The translations under genes were made by a program, and so were the position numbers. Source: Oscillatoriales cyanobacterium (GTDB lineage Bacteria; Cyanobacteriota; Cyanobacteriia; Cyanobacteriales; Laspinemataceae). From it: DNA of 58,490 bases. The notes beneath the pieces were generated by a model. The model had not been told where the DNA came from and made no database searches. It was given only the letters and a program-made list of their open reading frames with translations. The stretch lies in assembly GCA_011390955.1 (NCBI GenBank), contig JAABRM010000046.1, positions 1 through 58,490 on the forward strand. The letters are read 5' to 3'. Shown here piece after piece: positions 29,037 through 36,922 of the stretch (the stretch's first letter is position 1; every line of letters starts with the position of its first letter).

Positions 29037-29530
29037 TACAGAAAACAGTCAACCCATCCGCTGCCAATTATCTTATGCAGAAAACAGCCAACCCATCCGC
29101 TGCCAACCACTATTATCAAATAAAATAGTCACCCCATCCGCTGCCAATTATCTGTGGTGCGTTACGGCTGGAATTAAGGTTAATTGTTGTCCCCAAAGTT
29201 AATGGCCAGCCTAACACACCCTACACCTCTTACCCTGAGCTTGCCGAAGGGCTACACCCTACACTTATCCGCTGCCAACTACTATTCTCAAATAAAATAG
29301 TCACCCCATCCGCTGCCAACTACTATTCTCAAATAAAATAAAAAAGCCCATCCGCTGCCAACTATCTCATACAGAAAACAGAAGAGCCCATCCGCTGCCA
29401 ACCACTATTCTCAAATAAAATAAAAAAGCCCATCCGCTGCCAACTACTATTCTCAAATAAAATAGTCACCCCATCCGCTGCCAACTACTATTATCAAATA
29501 AAATAAAAGGGTTTATCCGCTGCCAATTAT
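29037..29530. repeat. ATCCGCTGCCAA array, locus 3, with two 71-bp palindromic elements
   Basis: About ten ATCCGCTGCCAA cores with spacers built from ACTATTCTCAAATAAAATA or ATCTCATACAGAAAACAG. The unit length drifts (about 39-43 bases), unlike the regular array at 22651. The 71-bp elements at 29154-29224 and 29533-29603 bound the second half, and CCCTGAGCTTGCCGAAGGG (29231-29249) is inserted between. Confidence 0.85.
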
Positions 29531-29627
29531 CTGTGGTGCGTTACGGCTGGAATTAAGGTTAATTGTTGTCCCCAAAATTAATGGCCAGCCTAACACACCC
29601 TACGAATAAAATTTGCTCAAAAAATGC

Positions 29628-29656
29628 TTGACAATTTGCCAATAAACTAATAAGAT
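29628..29656 (+). promoter_or_regulatory. consensus promoter of RNA element copy 3
   Basis: TTGACA (29628-29633), 17 bases, TAAGAT (29651-29656). The spacer sequence has diverged from copies 1 and 2 while the boxes and distance are kept. Confidence 0.7.
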
Positions 29657-29662
29657 ATATTC

Positions 29663-29856
29663 ATCGAAAGACTAATTCAGGTTTATTCGGGCCGGAAAAA
29701 CATCCAACAAGCCCAAACGATACCTGGGACTACCTGGCCCGGAGTAGCGAAAAAAGTAAGAGCAAAAAGCCCCTACGCTCTCCGGGCCAGGTAAAATCCC
29801 TAACTCGTTTCCAAACTCACTTCGGGGAGCCCCGGTGAGGGGCTTCCTCTTGCCTA
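29663..29856 (+). ncRNA. candidate structured RNA element, copy 3
   Basis: Third copy. A C-to-U change (CTACCTGG instead of CTACCCGG) turns a mismatch into a pair in the longer stem ACCTGGCCCGGAG with CTCCGGGCCAGGT, while the competing stem keeps a G-U. The hairpin region CACAAGGGGGAGCC is changed to CACTTCGGGGAGCC. No DUF29 gene follows; the next gene is an antitoxin with its own promoter. So the element is not tied to DUF29. Confidence 0.55.
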
Positions 29857-29990
29857 GAAATACCTAGAAACCGAGTTTCTTTTCGGGATATTGCAGTTAT
29901 CTGTTTTAAGCAGAAAAGAAACCCGGTTTCTTTTCTTTGTATCCTTTGTGTATTTGTGGTGAAAAATCCCAATTTTTTTCTCAAATACTA

Positions 29991-30019
29991 TTGACAAACG
30001 CCAAAATTTACTTTAAAAT
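29991..30019 (+). promoter_or_regulatory. promoter of the Phd-type antitoxin gene
   Basis: TTGACA (29991-29996), 17 bases, TAAAAT (30014-30019), start of transcription near 30026 and a leader of about 73 bases. Two AGAAACC cores (29869, 29917) and a CTTTGTG boilerplate lie between RNA element 3 and this promoter. Confidence 0.7.
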
Positions 30020-30098
30020 AGTCTTGTTATTGTCGGAAAGTGTGCCGACATATATATAACTGAGGCGAATCGCTCCATCTCCCATCCCGGAATCAACA

Positions 30099-30323
30099 AT
30101 GCAGAAAGTTGACATTACCCAAGCAACAACTCAGATTTCTTCTTGGCTGAACTCGGCTCTAAATGGTGAGGAAATTATCATTACTCAAAACAATCAGCCG
30201 ATTTTAAAACTGAGCCAGTTTCCCCCTGCGACAAAAAAAAGGCAACGGGGCAGCGCCAAAGGTCAAATTTGGATATCTCCAGATTTTGATGAACCCTTAG
30301 AAGATTTTCAGGAGTATATGTAG
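30099..30323 (+). CDS. Phd/YefM-type antitoxin
   Basis: A 74-residue antitoxin of the Phd/YefM fold (QATTQISSWLNSALNGEEIIITQNNQPILKL). The N-terminal part binds operator DNA and represses the operon; the C-terminal part (EPLEDFQEYM) would wrap the toxin. A toxin start overlaps its stop (TAGTG) but breaks off after 24 codons, so the antitoxin is probably orphaned. Confidence 0.85.
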   Translation: MQKVDITQATTQISSWLNSALNGEEIIITQNNQPILKLSQFPPATKKRQRGSAKGQIWISPDFDEPLEDFQEYM

Positions 30324-30397
30324 TGAAACTCCTCATAGATATAATTATTTCACCTAAGATTAATACAAATGTAGGGGCGCAATGCTTGCGCCCCTGA
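30323..30397 (+). pseudogene. truncated PIN-toxin remnant
   Basis: GTG at 30323 overlaps the antitoxin stop; the frame reads VKLLIDIIISPKIN, like the first strand of VapC/PIN toxins (MKLLLDT...), then runs into a GGGGCGC/GCGCCCC hairpin repeat (30372-30395) and stops. The rest of the PIN domain is missing. Confidence 0.5.
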
Positions 30398-30462
30398 TGC
30401 CTTGTATCAAGCACAATTGAAACAAGTGATTAGTGCGGATATTATCGGTAGTTGTCAATCCC

Positions 30463-30752
30463 AGAAACCGGGTTTCTCTCGTGAAAATTACAGTTATCTG
30501 TGGGTGGCATAAAAGAAACCCGGTTTCTAAGTCCTTGGTGGGGGTTCAGAAACCGGGTTTCTACTGTGGATATCAAAAGTTATCTGTTTTAGGCAAATAA
30601 GAAACCCGGTTTCTAAGTCCTTGGTGGGGGTTCAGAAACCGGGTTTCTACTGTGGATATCAAAAGTTATCTGTGGGATACAAACAAGAAACCCGGTTTCT
30701 TAGTCTTGGGAAGCAAAAAAGAAACCGGGTTTCTTGAAGAAACCCGGTTTCT
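30463..30752. repeat. palindrome array block 5
   Basis: Forward cores at 30463, 30549, 30634, 30720 and reverse cores at 30514, 30600, 30686, 30738, again a period of 85-86 bases; the last pair has shrunk to a tight hairpin with loop TGA just downstream of the fba stop codon, where it could terminate fba transcripts. The array and the preceding hairpin fill the 455-bp gap between antitoxin and fba. Confidence 0.9.
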
Positions 30753-30778
30753 TTGTCCCAAATTAGACGGTTACGACA

Positions 30779-31858
30779 TTAGACGGTTACGGCTTTCTTG
30801 GAAACGGCAGTCAGTTCACCTTTGGCATATTTAGCGGCGAACTCATCCAGAGTCATTTGCTTGATCTTGGTGCCGTTGCCAGAGCAACCAAAGGCTTCAT
30901 AGCGATCGGCGCAAACTTTTTGCATATACTTCATGGCTGGTTTCATGAAGTGACGGGGGTCAAAGTTGGAAGGATCTTTGGCAGCCGCTTCGCGAATAGC
31001 CGCAGTAATGGCTAAACGGTTGTCGGTGTCAATGTTCACTTTCCGCACGCCGCTTTGGATACCTTTTTGAATTTCTTCGATAGGTACACCGTAGGTTTCG
31101 GGGATGTTGCCACCATACTGGTTGATCAGTTCCAGCAATTCTTGAGGCACAGAAGAAGAACCGTGCATCACCAAGTGAGTATTGGGCAGACGACGGTGGA
31201 TTTCTTCGATCCGGCTGATGGCCAGAATTTCCCCAGTGGGTTTGCGGGTGAATTTGTATGCACCGTGGCTGGTGCCGATCGCGACAGCCAGAGCATCCAC
31301 TTGGGTGGCTTCCACAAACTGAACCGCTTCATCGGGGTCAGTCAGCAGTTGATCGTGGCTGAGGGTGCCTTCAAACCCGTGACCATCTTCTTTATCACCT
31401 TTGCCGGTTTCCAGAGAACCCAGGCAACCCAGTTCGCCTTCAACGCTAACACCCACAGAGTGAGCCACTTTTACCACTTCAGCAGTGACGCTGACGTTGT
31501 ACTCAAAGCTGGCTGGAGTTTTGGCATCAGCTTCCAAGGAACCATCCATCATCACACTGGTAAAACCGTGGCGAATGGCAGAGTAGCAGGTAGAAGGAGC
31601 ATTACCATGATCTTGGTGCATGGCAATGGGAATGTGGGGGTAGCTTTCCACTGCTCCCTGAATTAAATGACGCAGGAAGTATTCACCAGCGTAGGAACGA
31701 GCACCACGAGATGCTTGCAGAATTACTGGGCTGTTGGTTGCATCCGCAGCCTTCATAATTGCCAAGATTTGTTCCAAATTGTTGACATTGTAGGCAGGGA
31801 TACCGTAGTTGTTTTCAGCCGCGTGATCCAGCAGCAGTCGCATAGGTACAAGCGCCAT
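30779..31858 (-). CDS. fbaA: class II fructose-bisphosphate aldolase
   Basis: The 359-residue enzyme condenses DHAP with GAP (and with erythrose 4-phosphate in the Calvin cycle). It has zinc-binding motifs [11 protein letters not shown] and [22 protein letters not shown], and the C-terminal NIDTDNRLA. This Calvin-type class II enzyme is the main aldolase of cyanobacteria. AGGAGG stands eight bases before the ATG. The 13-base sequence TTAGACGGTTACG is duplicated across the stop codon. Confidence 0.97.
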   Translation of the reverse strand: MALVPMRLLLDHAAENNYGIPAYNVNNLEQILAIMKAADATNSPVILQASRGARSYAGEYFLRHLIQGAVESYPHIPIAMHQDHGNAPSTCYSAIRHGFTSVMMDGSLEADAKTPASFEYNVSVTAEVVKVAHSVGVSVEGELGCLGSLETGKGDKEDGHGFEGTLSHDQLLTDPDEAVQFVEATQVDALAVAIGTSHGAYKFTRKPTGEILAISRIEEIHRRLPNTHLVMHGSSSVPQELLELINQYGGNIPETYGVPIEEIQKGIQSGVRKVNIDTDNRLAITAAIREAAAKDPSNFDPRHFMKPAMKYMQKVCADRYEAFGCSGNGTKIKQMTLDEFAAKYAKGELTAVSKKAVTV

Positions 31859-31865
31859 ATATAAG

Positions 31866-31871
31866 CCTCCT
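31866..31871 (-). promoter_or_regulatory. strong ribosome-binding site of fbaA
   Basis: AGGAGG on the minus strand, ideal anti-16S match, deciding the start at 31858. Confidence 0.8.
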
Positions 31872-31992
31872 GATTACTTGGTTGTGAGCGAGTGGTTTTC
31901 GGACAAGTTTAAATATATACGCTCAATCTTAAGATATTTTTTACATTATGTCGAATTATATCTAAGATTTTTTTACTAGATTTATTCTATAG

Positions 31993-32180
31993 TTACTATA
32001 TTTGTTATTTGTTGTTGGTTATTTGTTATTTGTTGGTTGTTGGTTGTTGGTTGTTGGTTGTTGGTTGTTGGTTGTTGGTGGTTGGTTGTTGGTTGTTGGT
32101 TGTTGGTTGTTGGTGGTTGGTGGTTGTTTGTTGTTTGTTGTTTGTTGGTGGTTGGTGGTTGGTGGTTGGTGGTTGGTGGT
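31993..32180. repeat. GGTTGTT / GGTTGGT tandem tract
   Basis: The complementary strand version of the tract at 14187-14385, made of TTGGTTG and GTGGTTG units. It lies upstream of fbaA. The two tracts are in inverted orientation around a 17.6-kb segment. Confidence 0.9.
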
Positions 32181-32255
32181 TGATGAACAATGAACAAAGA
32201 ACGAAGAATAATGAACAACAGACATCTTGCTTTCATCACGGATTAATCCCCCCAA

Positions 32256-32280
32256 CCCCCCTTCCCAAGGGGGGCTTTTT
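32256..32280 (+). terminator. C6/G6 hairpin followed by CTTTTT
   Basis: CCCCCCTT, loop CCC, AAGGGGGG then CTTTTT, a relative of the element at 692-715. Confidence 0.5.
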
Positions 32281-32282
32281 GG

Positions 32283-32375
32283 AATGAGAGTAATCTTGTC
32301 TAATGAACAAGCAACAATGAACAAAGAACAAAGAACAATGAACAATGAACAATGAACAATGAACAATGAACAAAT
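32283..32375. repeat. ATGAACA microsatellite
   Basis: Repeated AATGAAC / AAAGAAC 7-base words between the hairpin and the tRNA gene. Noncoding. Confidence 0.75.
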
Positions 32376-32382
32376 TAAAAAA

Positions 32383-32454
32383 TGGGTCGCCCGGGATTCG
32401 AACCCGGAACTAATCGGTTAAAAGCCGAGTACTCTACCGTTGAGTTAGCGACCC
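32383..32454 (-). tRNA. trnK-UUU: tRNA-Lys (anticodon UUU)
   Basis: A 72-base cloverleaf on the minus strand. The acceptor arms GGGTCGC and GCGACCC pair perfectly, the D arm is ACTC...GAGT, the anticodon loop is CTTTTAA, and the T arm is CCGGG-TTCGAAT-CCCGG. The discriminator is A and CCA is not encoded, as usual in cyanobacteria. A T-run follows on the minus strand. Confidence 0.97.
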
Positions 32455-32520
32455 GTTGATGTGTTATTTAACACACCTTAATTAAGTTAACACAGGCTGC
32501 GAGAAAAAGCAAGTGTTTTG

Positions 32521-33390
32521 CTAAAAAATTTTGGCGATTAGCTTGATGACGGTTTCAAAGGTGCCGCCCGGTTCTAGGTGAATCAGCCGATCGCCTGTAT
32601 TTAAAGCATTACGCAGCCCGGTCCAGGGTTCCAAACAATAGTAGTCTTTTCCTTGAATGGTCCAAAAGACTAAGGCAGAGTAGGGGGTGTCATAAGCTAA
32701 GGTAATTTGCAAATTCCGACTGGGGTCGGTGACGGTGGCTGAGTGAGCGCTTAACTGAGGAAAGGCGACATCTATTTCGGGCTGGTTGAAGTCAAAGGTG
32801 CCATTGAAGGGGCGATTGGTGCGATCGATATGATCGATATACTCACTGGAGGGAAGGTCAAATTTTAGCTGGGATTTGTCCGCTACGGCAAAGTAGGGAT
32901 GTAATCCGCAGGAAAAGGGCATGGGGTGGTTGCTGAAATTGCTGTAACTCTGGCGAATGGTTAAGGTGTTGCCTTCGAGGATGTAAGTAAAGGCTAGTTG
33001 AAAGTCAAAGGGGTAGAGTCTGAGGGTTTCCGGGTTGCTGACTAGGGTGATGGTCATGCCAGCAAAATTTTTGCTCATGCGTTCGGTGATTTGCCAGGGT
33101 AGATCCCGGGCAAACCCATGCTGTTTGAGGCTGTATTTTTTGCCTTTATATATATAGGTGTTGTCGGGCAAATTGCCGCAAATGGGGAAGAGGATGGGGA
33201 TGCCCCCACGGACCGATAGTTCTGGGTTGGTAAATCTTTCGGCATCAAGATAGAGGATTTCTGTGTCGTTGATGCACCAACGGGTGATGATGCCGCCCCT
33301 TTCGGGGACAACTTCTACCACGGATTTGGCGTCACGATCCATGAGACTGTAGGTTTTATATTGTTTTTGTTCGGCAGCGATCGCAAACAT
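32521..33390 (-). CDS. aldose 1-epimerase family protein
   Basis: A 289-residue galactose-mutarotase-fold protein, of the subgroup including D-hexose-6-phosphate mutarotases. Landmarks are the RGGIPILFPICGN segment, KQHGFARDLPW with the catalytic-type histidine, CGLHPYFAV with a second histidine, and LEPWTG with the glutamate base. It interconverts alpha and beta anomers of free or phosphorylated sugars. No neighbouring sugar operon; monocistronic. Confidence 0.88.
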   Translation of the reverse strand: MFAIAAEQKQYKTYSLMDRDAKSVVEVVPERGGIITRWCINDTEILYLDAERFTNPELSVRGGIPILFPICGNLPDNTYIYKGKKYSLKQHGFARDLPWQITERMSKNFAGMTITLVSNPETLRLYPFDFQLAFTYILEGNTLTIRQSYSNFSNHPMPFSCGLHPYFAVADKSQLKFDLPSSEYIDHIDRTNRPFNGTFDFNQPEIDVAFPQLSAHSATVTDPSRNLQITLAYDTPYSALVFWTIQGKDYYCLEPWTGLRNALNTGDRLIHLEPGGTFETVIKLIAKIF

Positions 33391-33501
33391 TTGATAAGTC
33401 TGTATTGGTATTGGATGATGAAAAAATTACGGCTGGCTATTTTTACTAGCCAACCGTGAGCATTACACAATTAATCCAAAACAGTCAACGGCAAGGAGCG
33501 A

Positions 33502-35502
33502 TTATCCACGAAGATTCGGCAATAGGGGCAGTTGAGTCGGTTTGCGTCCCCCTGTTTTTTTGTTAGTCGCGATCGCCGCACCAGCAGCCACGGCAATGGC
33601 AACCGCTGTCCCCGTAGCGAATGTCAGGTAATTCGATGATTCCGGTTCAGGGCTGATCAAAGCAGGATCGTCGGGGGTTGCCTGGGTTGTTCCTGGTTCC
33701 GGTTCCGGGGGAATGGCAATTTCCAGTCCGTCTTCTGCGGAGGTGAAAGCGCTTTGCTCAAAAGTGCCCGTCTCATCATTGGTGTTGAGGGGAAATGTAA
33801 TGGTTTCGCCATCAGGGGTTTTGGCTATGGTTGAATTGTTCCCGGTTGCACCAGGGATGTTTTCTCCGTTGCCGGTGGGGTTGGCGGCAAAGACGGAATT
33901 TTCTGGATCGGCAATTACTTCGGATGATTTCGCATCCAAAATCATGGGGGAAGTCATCGCTTGGTCAAAGATATTAGAGAACATGGCTAGTTCTGCCAGA
34001 ATGCGATCGCCTCTTTCTCCTTGAACGATTTTCGGTTGATATTTCCGCACTTCCACCGGCAAAAATTCCACCTTCATTTGTTTTTCCCGGACGGATATTT
34101 TTAACACAGCGGTGTCGTAATCACTGCGAGCATTGCCGCCAAAAATAAAATTCCCTAAAGAATAGGCAATGGGACGACCGCGATAAATTTCTGAACCTTG
34201 CAACACATGAGGGTGATGACCCACCACCACATCAGCCCCGCGATCGATCGCGAAATGAGCCAATTTACTCTGCCAAGTTTCGGGATAGTTGGACAATTCT
34301 ACCCCCCAGTGAAAATTGACAATAATCCAATCCACTCGATCGCGAATGGCTTGGATATCTTCGGCAATTCGCGCTTCTAAAGCTGGGTTGGTGCCCGCTG
34401 TGGTTTCCGTCGCCTGGTGATCTTCCCCGGTATAGTAGCCAAAATAAGCAATTCGCTGACCTTTGACTTCCAGAATTTCTGGCCGTCGGGCTTCGGTGAG
34501 ATTCATTCCCGCTCCCACAGAATGAATTCCCGCTTGTTCCAAGGTAGCCAAGGTTTCTTGTAAACCCGCTTCCATATAATCCATTGCGTGATTATTGGCT
34601 AAATTGACAATATCAACCCCGCCATGAGTTAACACCGCCACATCTTCGGGTTGGGCTTTAAAGTTAAAGGTTTTTTCGTATTCCGTTTCGGCGGTAGTCA
34701 GGGTGCCTTCTAAGTTGACCATTGCCACATCTACGTCCCGATATTCCGGCATGGCATCAAAAGCCCACTGATAGTCTTGACCGATTAAGTCCTCAAAGGC
34801 ATAACCCAAGGTGACATCACCGGCAAACATCATGGTGACAGTGGGGTCCGATGGGTTTTTGACATCGGTATGCTGAACGACTTTTACTTCTTCTAAGGCT
34901 GCTTTTACTTGGTTATTTCTACGTTGGTTTTTGCTTTCGTCGGCACGGTCAACGGAGACGGGTGATTTGGGGTTTTGGCGATCTAGGTTGCTGGCTGACT
35001 TGTGCTGAAGCTGAGAGGCGACTAGGGAAAAGCCGATCAGAAACGAGACGATAGAAAACCCGGTGAATAAAAATAAACGATTAATTTTAAAATTAAGTAA
35101 TTTTCTGGCTTGGGCTTGCAAGGCGATGAGGTGGTTTTGTCGCCGTCGGTTGGCTGGGGTGACAATTCGCACCGATTGATGCCAGAGCACGTTGGGCTGT
35201 CCGTTGCCTGACCATAAACCGACAATCCGCACTCCTTCTATGACTTCTGAGTTGAGTCGCCACAGTTGATGACAGATGAACTGAATGATGCGATCGCGCA
35301 TTACGCCGATCGTTTCCGGTTGGTCGGGCAAGGATTCAAACTCGACTTTTAAGGGCAAACAACCCGCTTGAACGGGTTGGGCTCGGACACGGATGCCATA
35401 AGGGGCTAGATAACTATTGATCAGACAGGCGATCGCGCGAAAATTCCCGCCCCGCGCCATTTGAAACATGGAAGGGTAAGCAATAGGATTAAAACTGGTC
35501 AT
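33502..35502 (-). CDS. CapA-family metallophosphatase-fold protein
   Basis: A 666-residue protein. An N-terminal domain (residues ~1-125) is followed by a single membrane helix (~142-162, LFLFTGFSIVSFLIGFSLV). The PGA_cap/CapA domain (~218-480) shows FAGDVTLG, NLEGTLT, NLANNHAMDY, NFHWGVE and VGHHPHV, the metal-binding signature of the family. CapA is needed to anchor or make poly-gamma-glutamate capsule in bacilli; in cyanobacteria the role is unknown. A low-complexity linker and second hydrophobic segment (LTFATGTAVAIAVAAGAAIA) end the protein. GGAG precedes the ATG. Confidence 0.9.
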   Translation of the reverse strand: MTSFNPIAYPSMFQMARGGNFRAIACLINSYLAPYGIRVRAQPVQAGCLPLKVEFESLPDQPETIGVMRDRIIQFICHQLWRLNSEVIEGVRIVGLWSGNGQPNVLWHQSVRIVTPANRRRQNHLIALQAQARKLLNFKINRLFLFTGFSIVSFLIGFSLVASQLQHKSASNLDRQNPKSPVSVDRADESKNQRRNNQVKAALEEVKVVQHTDVKNPSDPTVTMMFAGDVTLGYAFEDLIGQDYQWAFDAMPEYRDVDVAMVNLEGTLTTAETEYEKTFNFKAQPEDVAVLTHGGVDIVNLANNHAMDYMEAGLQETLATLEQAGIHSVGAGMNLTEARRPEILEVKGQRIAYFGYYTGEDHQATETTAGTNPALEARIAEDIQAIRDRVDWIIVNFHWGVELSNYPETWQSKLAHFAIDRGADVVVGHHPHVLQGSEIYRGRPIAYSLGNFIFGGNARSDYDTAVLKISVREKQMKVEFLPVEVRKYQPKIVQGERGDRILAELAMFSNIFDQAMTSPMILDAKSSEVIADPENSVFAANPTGNGENIPGATGNNSTIAKTPDGETITFPLNTNDETGTFEQSAFTSAEDGLEIAIPPEPEPGTTQATPDDPALISPEPESSNYLTFATGTAVAIAVAAGAAIATNKKTGGRKPTQLPLLPNLRG

Positions 35503-35639
35503 TCTCGTTTACTCCGGCAGCTTCTCTATTTTAAAAGATTAAGAGATGAATTCAGTATAAGTGATGATTTTTTCTAGTTGCTATATTATCGCCAAAATGT
35601 TGGTTTTTGGTTATTTATTAGTGGTTATTTGCTTTGAAC

Positions 35640-35704
35640 CCGCAATGATTGCTTTCACCGCCCGCTGCTGAAGCCCCGGAAGCAGCGATAGCGCATCCGC
35701 GCCG
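35640..35704. repeat. GCGATAGCGCATCCGCGCC repeat
   Basis: A GC-rich extragenic repeat (CGATAGCGCATCCGCGCCGC then TACGCGAACGC) of a family typical of filamentous cyanobacteria. It lies at the end of the amidoligase gene and supplies its last codons. A related word, GCGATAGCGTTGCGGAGC, is inside sspC at about 47893-47910. Confidence 0.55.
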
Positions 35705-36691
35705 CTACGCGAACGCCTGAAATAAAATATCTTCCATTAACCCTGCGGCATTGGCGATCGGTTCTGGGTCGATCCACCCCGGAAATATTCTCGCTTCAAA
35801 AGTATTTTTACCGGGGATTTCATAAATAAAATTTTTGAGATTAAAATCGCAATACTTAGAAAGATTTAATTTTTTCAGATGAATTTTCGCTTCTGCCCAA
35901 GGCAGTTCTCTAAATCCTGGGGTATTGACTAATTTAATTAATTCATCGGGCCATTTGCCTAAACGACGACATTTAGGATTAGTGCCAACTTCTGCCCGCA
36001 AGCGATCGCCCTGTTGCCACAAGATATCCACTAGATTACTAAATACTGGCGTGGAACATAAAGGGGTCGCATCAAAATGAAAATGAGTGGCCGCTTCTGC
36101 GGGAATGGTAAAGCCTAAATCGCGGGCAATTTTTAATAATTTTTCCAGTTGCTTAAAATGGTCTGTTTCTATGGGCGGAGTAATCAATTCACAAGGGCGT
36201 TCTCTTTCTCCGGGAAGAGGGGCAGCAATGGCAATGGGGGAACCAATTTCATCGGTGACGCGGCACATTCCTCCGGTTCCTGCTGTCAGTTTTGTGCCAA
36301 ATAATTCCGCGATAGGTTGCAAAACTTCTGATAATCCAGCATCAGGATTTGCTTGTTGTTTGATTAAGTGCAATAATCGCAAATCATCGCTAACAATGCG
36401 ATACCAACCTGGTAAAGGTGGGCAGCTTTTTTCTAAGTCATCTTGCAGGGTGATATCATCGACACAACGGGCAATTAATTGCCCTTGTTCGTTGACTACT
36501 TCAAACCCCATAGTTAGGTTATGAAATACAGTATTTCCGGGAACTTTACTGGGTTCCGACTGGGGGTGAAAAAAGCGCCGGACAATTCCGCCATATTGAT
36601 GGGCGATCGCCAGGGCTAAACTTTGCCGATTTAATCCCTTTGGGGCTAATAGTTCTATTTCAAATCCGATTTTCCAGGTTAATTGTCTCAT
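35705..36691 (-). CDS. amidoligase-family protein (Amidoligase_2)
   Basis: About 328 residues, starting MRQLTWKIGFEIELLAP; GFEIELLAP is the hallmark N-terminal strand of the glutamine-synthetase/gamma-glutamylcysteine-synthetase-like amidoligases. FHFDAT near residue 205 and EARIFPGW near the end complete the usual site. These enzymes form amide bonds between carboxyl groups and amines on peptides or cell-envelope material. It lies upstream of capA on the same strand (about 200 bases apart), which suggests, without proof, a shared envelope-polymer task. A TTG at 36703 is an alternative start. Confidence 0.8.
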   Translation of the reverse strand: MRQLTWKIGFEIELLAPKGLNRQSLALAIAHQYGGIVRRFFHPQSEPSKVPGNTVFHNLTMGFEVVNEQGQLIARCVDDITLQDDLEKSCPPLPGWYRIVSDDLRLLHLIKQQANPDAGLSEVLQPIAELFGTKLTAGTGGMCRVTDEIGSPIAIAAPLPGERERPCELITPPIETDHFKQLEKLLKIARDLGFTIPAEAATHFHFDATPLCSTPVFSNLVDILWQQGDRLRAEVGTNPKCRRLGKWPDELIKLVNTPGFRELPWAEAKIHLKKLNLSKYCDFNLKNFIYEIPGKNTFEARIFPGWIDPEPIANAAGLMEDILFQAFA

Positions 36692-36922
36692 ATTTTTTAT
36701 CAAAAAAATATCCCCAACCTAATTGTAGGATGAGCAATGTCAACTACGCTTCACCTGTGGCAAATCTTGGTGTTTTGGCGCGATTCGCTTGTAAAACTAC
36801 CCCAGAGGGGGCAAAGCGTTACGGGGGGCGATGTCATTTTTTGGTCATAATCGTTGCCTATCTTAGATTATAACAACGAACAAAATAACCCTAACAGGAA
36901 AACCCGAAGAGGAATCAAGACT

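Noticed and set aside
31055-31666. Plus-strand frame of 203 codons across fbaA
   Set aside because: Antisense shadow of the highly conserved aldolase gene.
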